DNA of 64,000 bases, taken from the NCBI RefSeq assembly GCF_039544005.1, contig NZ_BAABKV010000001.1:558001-622000 (forward strand). Direction: 5' to 3'. The notes below the pieces were generated by a model. That model did no database searches, had not been told where the DNA came from, and saw only the letters and a list, made by a program, of their open reading frames with translations. The position numbers and the translations under genes are program-made. Below are positions 52,585-61,500 of this stretch, one piece after another. This stretch comes from Kitasatospora paranensis. GTDB lineage: Bacteria; Actinomycetota; Actinomycetes; Streptomycetales; Streptomycetaceae. Each line of letters opens with the position of its first letter. Position 1 is the stretch's first letter.

Positions 52585-53460
52585 CGGTCGTCCTCCGTCC
52601 ATCGGGTCCCCGGCGGCGGCCCGCCGTCCGGGGCCGAGAGCACGCGCGCCGCGGGCGGCAGCGGTGCCTCACTGATCCACACCTGGGAGTTGCCGAAGAG
52701 TCCGCGCCCGGAGCGGCCGGACAGCGACCCGCCCAGCTCGTCGGACGGCTCGACGCGCTCGGGCGGGGAAAGCGCCCGGCAAGATCGGCGGAGGCCGAGC
52801 TGGTGTCGTCGTCGGCCTCGATCCGCCGGAGCGTCTCGGCCAGCGACCGGGAGACGGGCGCGGTCAGCGCGGTGGGGACGGCCAACGCGGGTGAGAGGTA
52901 CATCGGCCGCCGCTCGGTGACCCGGGAGAGCCCCCACGGGCCGACGTTGCTGCGGGTGATCCGGTAGACGACGTAGTCCATCAGATGGCGCAGGTCGTCC
53001 AGGCTGGGCAGTTTGCGGGCCCCGAGGCGGCCGGCGTCTTCTCCAGCTGCAGCCAGGTGCCGTTGGCGGTGCGGCCGTGCAGTTTCTCGCGGACCACCTG
53101 ACCGCGCATGCCGATGTCGGGGTAGCGGGACTTGTCGATGTCGCGGTGATGGCTGGAGAGCCGGTGGTGGCTCACCTCCGGAAACCGCCAGGCCTCGTAG
53201 AGCTGCGGCTCGTCGACCAGGACGTGGCCGCCGCACAGCACGTCGTGCAGTTGCGGGACCTGGAGGCCGTGCCGCTCCAGGTCGGCGAGGATCACGGCCT
53301 CCTGCGGGCTCAGCCCCTTGACGGCGGCAAGCAGCCCCTTGCGGTAGACGGCGTTGCGCGCGGTCAGCTCGATCAGCAGTTGCACCCGGGTGCGCGTCTC
53401 CTGCGCGGCGCGCTCCTGCTCCGCCCGCGCCGCGCCGCCTGCGGCGGCGGGCCTGTCCAC
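52581..53460 (-). CDS. Hypothetical protein, two frameshifts
   Basis: This protein of about 293 residues is assembled from three frames. VQLLIELTARNAVYRKGLLA, VKGLSPQEAVILADLERHGL and VLCGGHVLVDEPQLYEAWRF come first. After a restored base near 53021-53034 it reads LPSLDDLRHLMDYVVYRITR and SNVGPWGLSRVTERRPMYLS. After another near 52774-52777 it reads LSPPERVEPSDELGG, FGNSQVWISEAPLPPAARVL. The first stretch is a long charged helix followed by a domain with many His (SHHRLSSHHRDI). GTG 53460 is tentative; no ribosome-binding site is seen and the message may be leaderless. No family is recognised. Confidence 0.6.
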
Positions 53461-53650
53461 TGACCATACGGACCAGTACAACACCGGATGCACCGGGACA
53501 ACAGCGGACGAACCGCCGCATCCACGATGCCACCCGGGCGGCGGTCCCCGGCCTGCGTGTCCGGGGCCCCGCCGGGCGGCGCCTGCCGTGGCGCTGCGGA
53601 TCATGGCCCTGCGAGGCCTGGCTCTGCGGGTCGCGGCTCTGCGGGGAAGG

Positions 53651-53950
53651 TCAGGGCGCGCAGTCGCGGCAGATGGGCTGCCCCTTGCTGTCCTCGCCGG
53701 CGAGTTGCGCGCGGTGGTGGACCAGGAAGCAGGTCATGCAGGTGAACTCGTCCTGCTGGAGGGGGACGACCCGGACGGTGAGTTCCTCGCCGGACAGGTC
53801 GGCGCCCGGGAGCTCCAGGCCCTCGACGGCCTCGGGGTCGATGTCGACCGCGGATCCCTGCTTGTCGTCGCGCTTGCTCTTCAGCTCCTCGATGCTGTCG
53901 TCACTGCTGCTGTCACCGCTGTCGCGCGGGGCGTCGTAGTCGGTTGCCAA
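53651..53950 (-). CDS. DUF4193 zinc-ribbon-like protein
   Basis: This 99-residue actinobacterial DUF4193 protein has an acidic Ser/Asp-rich N-terminus (ATDYDAPRDSGDSSSDDSIE), then LELPGADLSGEELTVRVVPL, the first CxxC (FTCMTCFLVHHRAQLA) and the second (ICRDCAP at the end), forming a four-Cys zinc ribbon. TTG 53948-53950 was chosen because the family begins (M/L)ATDYD and AAGG precedes it. It is widely conserved in Actinobacteria with unknown function, perhaps transcription- or ribosome-associated. Confidence 0.9.
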   Translation of the reverse strand: MATDYDAPRDSGDSSSDDSIEELKSKRDDKQGSAVDIDPEAVEGLELPGADLSGEELTVRVVPLQQDEFTCMTCFLVHHRAQLAGEDSKGQPICRDCAP

Positions 53951-54356
53951 GGCGGTACCTTCTCGTCGGGGGTCGCTTCCGGCGGGCGGGTCGCGCCGCC
54001 TGCCCGGCCGGCGGAGTGTACCGGCCGGCGCGCGCCCGGTCGCCGGTCCTGCCCGTGTCACCACCATCCCACCTGTCGGCCGCCCGCCGCACCCGCGGCC
54101 TGCCCGACACACACGATCAGACGCAAGATCCGGAACGACCGGGTGCCGCTCCACCGGTGCACGGCGGACGACGGACGGCGGGCCCCGCTCAGGTCAGGAA
54201 GGGCGCGACCTCGATGGCGGCATCCACGCCGGGCCCGTCCGGACCGCGTCGACGCGGACGAACCAGGCCTCCCGATCCTGCAGGGCCGGGTTCCCGGGTG
54301 ACGTCGCGTCATGTGATCTAGGCTGTGCCCTTCTCGAACACCTGGTGGGCCTGCAC
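53951..54356. other. Divergent intergenic region (DUF4193 / MFS)
   Basis: This 406-bp region should hold the promoters for the DUF4193 gene (minus) and the MFS gene (plus). On the minus strand around 54180-54320, a short stretch ends VDAAIEVAPFLT and stop, and looks weakly protein-like. No start, ribosome-binding site or family supports it, so it is left uncalled. Confidence 0.45.
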
Positions 54357-55627
54357 ATGACGAATGACACCGGACTCCGCAGTCTGATACGCGACGCCCG
54401 CTACCGGGCGTTCTGGCTCGGGCAGGCGACCAGCACCCTGGGCAACCAGCTCACCGTCGTCGTGCTCCCCGCGCTGGTGGTGCCCGGCAGGGGAGCCGGT
54501 GCCTTCGGCCTCCTGCTGGCGGTGGAGTCGGCCGTCATGGGAGTGCTGCTCCTGCTCGGCGGGGTGATCGCCGACCGCTACTCGCGCAGCCTGGTGATGG
54601 CGGCGGCCGACGTCTTCCGGCTCGTCGGCGTCCTCGGCTTCATGGTCTTCGCCGCCCACGGCCCCTTGCCACTGCTGCTGGTGTCCGCCGCGCTCAGCGG
54701 GGCCGGGGCGGCGCTGTACGAGCCCACGCACCGCGCGGCCCTGGCCCAGATCGTGCCGGAGGAGCTCCGCACCAGGGCCAACGCCCTCGACTCCGCGACC
54801 AAGCGGGTCGGCGGCCTGGTGGGCTCACTGCTCGCCGGCCTGCTGCTGGCCGGCATCTCGCCGCCGCGCACGCTGCTGGTCGACGTCGCCACGTTCGCGG
54901 TGAGCCTGGTGACCCTGGTGTGGCTGCGGCTCCCGCGGGTGCGGGCCGCCGCCAGCGGGGCGACGCCCGAGCAGGGCCTGCGGGCCGTGGTCGCCGAGGC
55001 CCGGACCGGACTCGTCGAGGTGCGGAAGCGGCCCTGGGTGTCGGCCCTGATGCTCCAGGGCACGGCACAGGTCTTCTTCCTCTTCGGCCCGAACTACGTC
55101 CTCGTCCCGATGGTCAGCCAGGCCCGCTACGGACTGCCCGCGTTCGGCTGGGTGAGTGCGGCGACCTTCGTCGGCTCGGTGCTGGGGTCGGTGCTGGGCG
55201 GCCGGGTGAGGTCCCGCCGGCCGGGGCTGTGGGCCATGAACGCGCTGGCCCCCTGCCTGCTGACCCCGCTCTGCCTGGCGGTCCACGTCCCGTTGTGGGC
55301 CTTCTGCGCCGCCGTGTCGGTCGGCTCGGTCGGCGTCGGCTGCTTCATGGTCCTCTGGTACAGCTCGCTGCAGGCCGAGTTCCCCGAGGACGTCCAGGGC
55401 CGGGTGTTCGCCCTGGAGGCCCTGGCCAGCTTCGGTCTCCAGCCGATCGCACTGGCGGCGGCGCCGCTGCTCGTCCAGCTCATCGGCCTGACCCCGTTCG
55501 CCCTCGTCGCGGTGCTGGTGCTGCTGGTGTCGACCTACGGCGTCCTGGCCGTCCCCGGGACTGCCGAACTGGCCTCCCCGGACGCGGCGATTCCGTCCCC
55601 GCGGTGCCCGTGCCCCAGCAGGTCTGA
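54357..55627 (+). CDS. MFS transporter, probable 3' frameshift
   Basis: This MFS_3-type transporter has about 423 residues and 10-12 helices: IRDARYRAFWLGQATSTLGN at the start, GVIADRYSRSLVMAAADVFR (motif A), ALYEPTHRAALAQIVPEELR, NALDSATKRVGGLVGSLLAG and the later YSSLQAEFPEDVQGRVFALE segment. The last helix ends near LAVPGTAELASPD. In the current frame the stop is missed. Restoring one C in 55597-55600 gives PSPAVPVPQQV and a stop at 55627, avoiding an overlap with the converging phosphotransferase gene. Its substrate is unknown; relatives export drugs or siderophores. Confidence 0.87.
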
Positions 55628-55689
55628 GGGCGTGCCGGGCGCGGTGTTCCCAACGTGCCGGCCCGTCCGGTCGAGATCGTCGGTGGCCT

Positions 55690-56510
55690 TCAGCCGAGAA
55701 GGTCGAGCAGCCGCCGGGCCTGACGGGCGGCAGTGCCCGGCGGGTTGCGCGGCCGGTCCGGGGCGTCCAGGGCGAGCATGAACAGCCAGACCAGGGCGAG
55801 CAGTCGGCGGCACTCCGTCAGCCGGGCGGTTTCGGCCGGCGTGAGATCGAGGTGGTGCAGCAGGCCCGGCACGTCCAGGCTGCCGCCCAGCCACGCCGAC
55901 ACGTGCTCGGTGACCTCGGCGATCTCGAAGGCGCGGTCGCTGCGGCCGGACTCCTCGAAGTCGACGACGCGCACCCGTGCGCCGTCCCACAGGTAGTTCG
56001 CGAGGTTGCCGTCGCCCGGGCCGAAGACCGCCGGGACGGCGCCCGCGGACGGCCGCGCCACGTCCGATCCGTCGAGCCAGCGCAGCCCGCCGCGCAGCGC
56101 CGCGGAAACCTCCGGGGCCTGGGCGCGAGGCAGTCCGGCCGCCTGCCAGGTGCGGATCCTGGCGGCGATCCCGGCCGGGCGCCCGGGACGTGCGGGGACT
56201 TCGGCCAACCGCGCGGCCGGCAGGCAGGTGTGCAATTCCGTCAGCGTGGTGGCGAGGGCCGCCGTCTCGCGGGCGCCCATCCGCACCCCCGCAGCGGTGC
56301 CCCGGGCAGCCTGGACATCACCACGGTCGGCCGCCCGTCGTCGGTGCCACCGTGCAGCGGTTCCGGGGCCAGCCCGGGCGCATGTTCGGCGAGCAGGGTG
56401 AGAGCGCGCCACTCGCGGGCATGCCGGTCGCCGTCCTGCGGGCCGAACCGCTTGGTGACCGTGACGGTGCCCAGGTCGACCGCGTGGGTGCTCCACCGCT
56501 CCGATGTCAT
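55690..56510 (-). CDS. Aminoglycoside phosphotransferase (APH) family kinase, one frameshift
   Basis: This protein-kinase-like fold enzyme has about 273 residues. The N-lobe reads VDLGTVTVTKRFGPQDGDRH (nucleotide Lys) and VVMSRLPGAPL; the C-lobe shows the catalytic loop FGPGDGNLANYLWDG (Brenner-type D-x4-N, with His replaced by Pro-Gly) and the metal Asp in RVVDFEESGRSDRAFEIAE. The lobes join after restoring one base in the five-C run 56286-56290. It probably phosphorylates a small hydroxylated substrate; resistance cannot be assumed. It converges with the MFS gene. Confidence 0.87.
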
Positions 56511-56842
56511 GGCCGTGATCCTGCCAGGGACCGGAATCCGGCACACATGGGCGGCCGGCCGGCAGAGCCCTTCTTCCTGCCGCGGGCCCGCTCGTCGTAG
56601 GTGATGTGCCGCCACCCTGCCCCCGGTTCGGCGACGACGCGCCGCCAGTTGTTCGAGTCGGTCGCCGTGCAGGGTCGGTCGTCGTGTCGGCATCGGGCGT
56701 GGTGTCGGCGTCGATCGCCGTGTACGCGTCGGTCGTCGTGCTCGGGCTGGTCGTGCCGTTCGCGCTGTTCGTCGTGGGTGACGCGGGGCCGTGCACACGG
56801 GTCACCGGCCCGGGGCCGTCCGCTCGGACGGCCCCGGCCTCG
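56511..56842. other. Intergenic region with low-complexity GTCG repeats
   Basis: This 332-bp region between the phosphotransferase start and the DUF4097 stop contains, at about 56680-56780, a run of irregular GTCG/GTGTCGGC repeats that encodes Thr/Asp-rich or Val-rich low complexity in all frames. I do not see a supported gene. Confidence 0.5.
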
Positions 56843-57508
56843 TCAGAGGCTGCGGGCGGTGATGTCGCCGTGGGCGGTGGTGGCGCGGATCTCCAGTGCG
56901 GCGGCACCGTCGTTCCTGAGGGTGTTGCCGATGCGGCCGTGGCCGGTGCCGGCGTCCAGCGTCGCCGAGACACCGCTCGCGGCGCCGACGGAGATGTCGC
57001 CGGACTCGGTGCGGAGCACGACCGTGCCGCGCACGGCCTCGGCGATCCGGATGTCGCCCCGCGCGGTGGTGATCTCTGCGGGGCCGCCCAGTCGGCCGAC
57101 CTCGACGTCGCCGTCGACGGCGGTGAGGCGCACACTGGCGGCCTCGTCCAGCTTGATCCGCCGGTACGCGCCGTCGAACGCGACGTCACCCAGGCGCCCG
57201 ACGCCGCGGAGCTCGGCGGACGCCGCCTTGGCCTCGACACGTGATCCGGCGGGCAGCTGGACGGTGACCTCCAGCGAACCCGAGGGGCCCAGCAGCCGGT
57301 TGCCCGCGGCCGGCGCCGTGATCCGCAGGACACCGTCGGCGAAGGCGATGGTGGTCTGCTCGGCAGCCCTGGTGTCGCGGCCCTTGGACGGGTCGGCGGG
57401 CCGCACCTCGACAGTGGTGTCGGCGCGATCCGCGGCGATCAGCTGGACACGGCCGGCGGGGAGGTCCAGGACGACGGAGACCGGGGCGGGGCTGGCGAAC
57501 TTCTGCAT
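56843..57508 (-). CDS. DUF4097 family beta-strand-repeat protein
   Basis: This 221-residue beta-helix-like protein of the DUF4097 (putative adhesin) type has repeated short strands with the pattern G-x-(I/V)-x-(I/V/L): AGRVQLIAADRADTTVEVRP, VTVQLPAGSRVEAKAASAEL, GDVEVGRLGGPAEITTARGD, IRIAEAVRGTVVLRTESGDI, AALEIRATTAHGDITARSL. No signal peptide is present in the called frame. ATG 57508 has AGGAGAG just upstream. It is divergent from a GbsR/MarR-type regulator, with TTGCA motifs between them, so it is a likely regulatory target. Confidence 0.88.
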   Translation of the reverse strand: MQKFASPAPVSVVLDLPAGRVQLIAADRADTTVEVRPADPSKGRDTRAAEQTTIAFADGVLRITAPAAGNRLLGPSGSLEVTVQLPAGSRVEAKAASAELRGVGRLGDVAFDGAYRRIKLDEAASVRLTAVDGDVEVGRLGGPAEITTARGDIRIAEAVRGTVVLRTESGDISVGAASGVSATLDAGTGHGRIGNTLRNDGAAALEIRATTAHGDITARSL

Positions 57509-57584
57509 CGTGCTCTCCTGTACTCGCTGACTGTTTCTGACACCGGAAACGCTACGTTGCTTTCCATGTATCGGCAATACACTC

Positions 57585-57681
57585 GTTGCATTGCATTGGA
57601 ATTCATGCAGGCCAAGGCCGTAAAAGTGTTGCAACGACCACGCGAGCAACGCAACGACGGTCGCTCCAGCCATTGCAATGG
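57585..57681. promoter_or_regulatory. Cluster of TTGCA palindromes in a divergent promoter
   Basis: This cluster includes GTTGCATTGCATTGG (57585-57599), the perfect 8-bp palindrome GTTGCAAC (57628-57635), a GCAAC-GCAAC direct pair (about 57646-57655) and the perfect 12-bp palindrome CCATTGCAATGG (57670-57681). They lie between the divergent DUF4097 and GbsR-like genes and are likely sites for the regulator. Confidence 0.6.
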
Positions 57682-57747
57682 GAGAGAAGTGAACGCTATG
57701 GTGAGGCCATCAGGGACCACCACGCACGGACCACCGAGGAGACCACG

Positions 57748-58508
57748 ATGCCGGGAGGCAGGCTCACCCAGCAGGAACGCCAGCAGATCGCACTGGGACT
57801 GGCCGACAACCTGCCCTACGCCGAGATCGCGCGCCGCCTCGACCGCCCCACCTCGACCATCACCCGCGAGGTGATGCGCAACGGCGGCCCTACCGCCTAC
57901 CGCGCCGACCTGGCCCACCGCGCCACCGAACACCGCGCCCACCGCCGCCGGCCCGCGACCCCCGGAGCCCCGAGACCGCCGCCCAGGCCCACGGACGCGA
58001 CGCAGACGCCGTCGCCGACTACGAGGAGACGTTCACCACCGTCCTCATGGCCTCCGGCCTGACCAAGATGGCCGCCCGCGTGCTCACCTGCCTGTTCACC
58101 ACAGACGCGGGAAGCCTCACCGCATCCCAACTCGCCCAGCGTCTCCAGGTCAGCCCGGCGTCCATCTCCAAGGCCATCGCGTTCCTGGAGAGCCAGAGCC
58201 TCGTCCGCCGGGAACGCGACGAACGCCGCCGGGACCGCTACCTGGTCGACAACGAGCTCTTCTACCAGGCCACCATCGCCAGCGCCCGGGCCAACGACCA
58301 ACTCGTCCGGACGGCACGCCAGGGCGTCGCCATCCTCGGCCCCCAGACCCCCGCCGCCGTCCGCCTGGAGAACATCGCCCGCTTCCTCGACTTCATCAGC
58401 GAGAGCATCACCCGCGCCGCCGAACAGGCCCGCGAAGTCCTCCACACCAAGCTCGAACCCACCCCCACCGGCACCACCGGCACCACCGACACCACCGACC
58501 GCCCGTAG
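57748..58508 (+). CDS. GbsR/MarR-type regulator with N-terminal HTH_38 domain, one frameshift
   Basis: This regulator has about 253 residues. The N-terminal HTH (about 5-50) reads RLTQQERQQIALGLADNLPY, AEIARRLDRPTSTITREV, similar to the IS30-type HTH_38. After restoring one C in 57959-57963 it continues AAQAHGRDADAVADYEETFT, then the winged helix LTASQLAQRLQVSPASISKA, IAFLESQSLVRRERDERRR, and a C-terminal helical dimerisation part ARFLDFISESITRAAEQARE. Two DNA-binding folds in one chain are notable. GAGGAG precedes ATG 57748. It probably controls itself and the divergent DUF4097 gene. Confidence 0.88.
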
Positions 58509-58554
58509 GGTCGAAGCCCGGGGCGTGATCGGTTCCCCGGCCCGGGCCGCCGCA

Positions 58555-61500
58555 TCAGATCGCCGATGACGGGGCCGTCCGCGGGGCGGGGTCGGCGGGC
58601 CCCGCGGTCCGCCCGGCGGCGAAGGCGGCCGCCGCCGTGACGCTCGCCGCGGCAGCCGTCCGGACCTGGTCGTCCGGCTGCTGCCCGTCCGAGGGCCTGC
58701 GGTGACGGAGCGTCAGTTCACGGCTGCCCTCGGGACGGGCGGTGACCCGGAAATCCCAGTCGTGACCGGCCCCGGGCGCACCGGCCAACCGGACGGTGAC
58801 CTCGCTCGGCCGCGTCCCCGGCTTCAGGTAGGTGGCCTCCTCGATCATGCGCACCTGCTCCTGCGGGTCGCCGCTCAGCTCGAACTCCCGGCGCAGCGGC
58901 AGCTCCGCGCCTTCACCGGAGACGGTGAGGTAGAGCCGTCCGACCGTCGGCAGCCCGTCCTGGAGCAGCGGGCGGGTCGCGGCCGCGGCCGCGGCCATCG
59001 CGGCGGTGACCAGCTCGTTGGCCGGGCCGTGGTCCGTCCACGCCTCGCGGTGGATGTCGTACGGCTCGTGCGCGGGCCAGCCGTCCTGCGCCCCGGCGAC
59101 GAGGTCGTCGAGGGTGACGGGCCCCTCGGCCGTCCTGCGCGCCACGTAGTCGATCACCTTGCGCACGTCGTCGGCCTTCGGTCCGGTGCCGTCCGGCGTG
59201 CCGAGCAGGTCCCCCAGCAGGGCGGAGGTGGCGGTGGAGGATCCGCCGGCGAGATCGACCAGCCGGTGGGTTGCCCGGATGCGGGCGGTCCCGGCTTCGG
59301 TCGCGGCGGTGAACTCCCCGCCGAAGACCGCCCGTCCGACGCGGACGGTGCCCATCAGCTGCTCGCGCTCGGCGGGCGTGGCGGTGGCGTGGTCGAACGT
59401 CCGGCCGCCCTCCGCCAGCGTCCGGTGGACGTCGTCGAGGAGCCCGGCTCCTTCGCCGAAGCGCAGTTCCCCGCCCTTGCGGTCCTCGGTGAAGGCGAGG
59501 TAGTGGTCGGCCGGCAGGTCCACCCCGGTGGTCTCCGAGAGTGGGATGTCGACGGTGAAGGGGACGATCCCCTTCTCCTTGACCGGGTTGCGCCTCCCGT
59601 CGAAGAGGGTCACCTCCACCTCGGCGGCACCGCTGTAACGGGCCATCGGGGTGGCGAACTTGCCGTTCGAGACGGTCAGGCCCGAGTCTGCGTGCGTGCC
59701 GCCCTCGCGGCGGAGCCGCTGGGCGCCGCCGGTGATCGCCGGGCTGTTGCCGACGTCCCCGGTGATCCTGGCCCCGACCAGGCCCTGGACGCCCGCGTTC
59801 CTCGCCGACAGGTCGGAGCGGGCGACGCCGGAGGAGGTGCCGTTGGACGGGCTCAGCTCGACCGCGGTGTCGGTGTCCCGGTGTTCGAGGGAGACGACCC
59901 TGACGCCGACCTCCACCCCCTTGCCGCCGCCGAGCGTCACCCGCCGGGTCGGGACGGTCGCCGCCACCTCGGTGCCCTGGCTCGCGGTGCCGAACAGGGC
60001 CGACAGGTGGCTGTGCGAGGTGACGGTGCCGACCACGGGCTCCATCTCCTGCCAGGTGCCCCTGCCGAAGAACTCCGGACCGCGCAGCCGCACCAGGTCC
60101 TGGACCCCGCCGACGTCGCCGAGCCAGCGCAGCACGTCGGTGTCGCGCAACCCGGTCTCCCAGACCCGCTCGGGCGGGATCCGGACGCCGGCCTGCGCGG
60201 GTGCCTCGACCGGGAGTGTCCGCGGCGGCCGCTCCGCAGTCGCCGCGTCGTCGGAACGCTTCGGGGCGACGGGCAGGGTCTCACCCGACTCGACGATGGT
60301 CTCGAAGCCGATCGCCGCGGTGCGCCGCTGGTGGACGGAGGCACCGGCCCACGGCCGCCTGGTGATCGTGAACTGCAGCTCCGCCTCGCCGCGGTAGGCG
60401 CTGCCGGGCAGCTTCGCCTTGGTGGCGGAGCCGGCCGTGGTGCTGCTGGTCCGGATGTCGGCGTGGTCGTGGCCCCGTCCCCCGGTGCCGGTCAGACCGG
60501 CCGTCACCGAGACGGGCGCGCCCGGCACGGGGACGGCGGCGGTCGCGCCGAGGGTGCCCTGGTGGCCGTGGCCGGTGCCGTCGGAGTCGGCGAAGGACCG
60601 CTGGACGTCCGTGCCGGTGTTGAACTCGGTGGTGCCCGACTCGCCCAGGTGGTCCATCCGGTCGCGGAGCACCGCGCCCACGCGGACGGTGGTGCGCCCG
60701 TGCCGCACGACGATCTCGTCACCGGCCGTCATCCCTTTCAGCCTGGACTGAAGCCGGTCGGGGGTGAGTTCCTCGTCCAGCTTGCGGCGGATGCCCGCCC
60801 AGTCGCTCCCGAAGGGGTTGCGCTCCGGCTGCGGCCGGCCGGCCGACGTCCCGTTCGTCCGACGTCGGGCGCCGGGCTGCCACCCCGACTCCACCTGGGA
60901 CAGGATCGACTCGCCCAGGGTGCGCCGGGGGCCGCCACCGGCCCCGCCGTGCCGTGCGATGTGCCGTCCGATGTGTCGTGCGCCGTGCCGCTTGCCGTGC
61001 CGGGCAGTGCGTGGACGTCGGTGACGATCGCCGAGGAGTCGAGCCGCCGTCCCTCCACGAAGCCCTTCGGCTGCTTCGTCGTGGTCCGCTCGACCGGCCC
61101 GGACACCGGGTCGGCGTCGCGCATCGGGACGGCCACCCGGGCCACGGTGTCGACCTGTTGGGTGTGCGAGCCGTCGGACACGTTCAGCCGCTTGAACGTC
61201 ACCTTGACGTCGTAGGCCGCGTCGACGTCGAAGAACACCGCCGGCTCGACGTGCTTGCCCCGGTTCGAGGAGGAGCCGACGGTCTCCGCGCCGTGGCCGT
61301 AACTGCGGTCCATCCGATGGGCGTAGCCGCCCCCGACCGTCACGAACGGCGCCTTCACGTTGAGCCGGCCGCCGGCGTCCAGGCGGTTGCGGCGGTCCCG
61401 CACGTTGCCCTGCCCACGGGAGGTGCGGGTGCCGGACTCGAACTCGTACTTGTCCGCGGTGGAGTGGTAGGTGGCGTCCGCCACCCTGGCGGTGACGGTG

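Noticed and set aside
54058..54320. Short minus-strand gene ending VDAAIEVAPFLT
   Set aside because: There is no start with a ribosome-binding site and no homology; competing frames look equally plausible.
55690..56510. Aminoglycoside resistance gene
   Set aside because: The kinase fold is clear but the catalytic loop lacks the usual His, and the family covers many small-molecule kinases, so resistance is not supported.
58702..61215. 837-residue plus-strand frame opposite the giant modular protein
   Set aside because: Composition (Gly/Arg/Val/Pro) and lack of any motif mark it as an antisense shadow in very GC-rich DNA.
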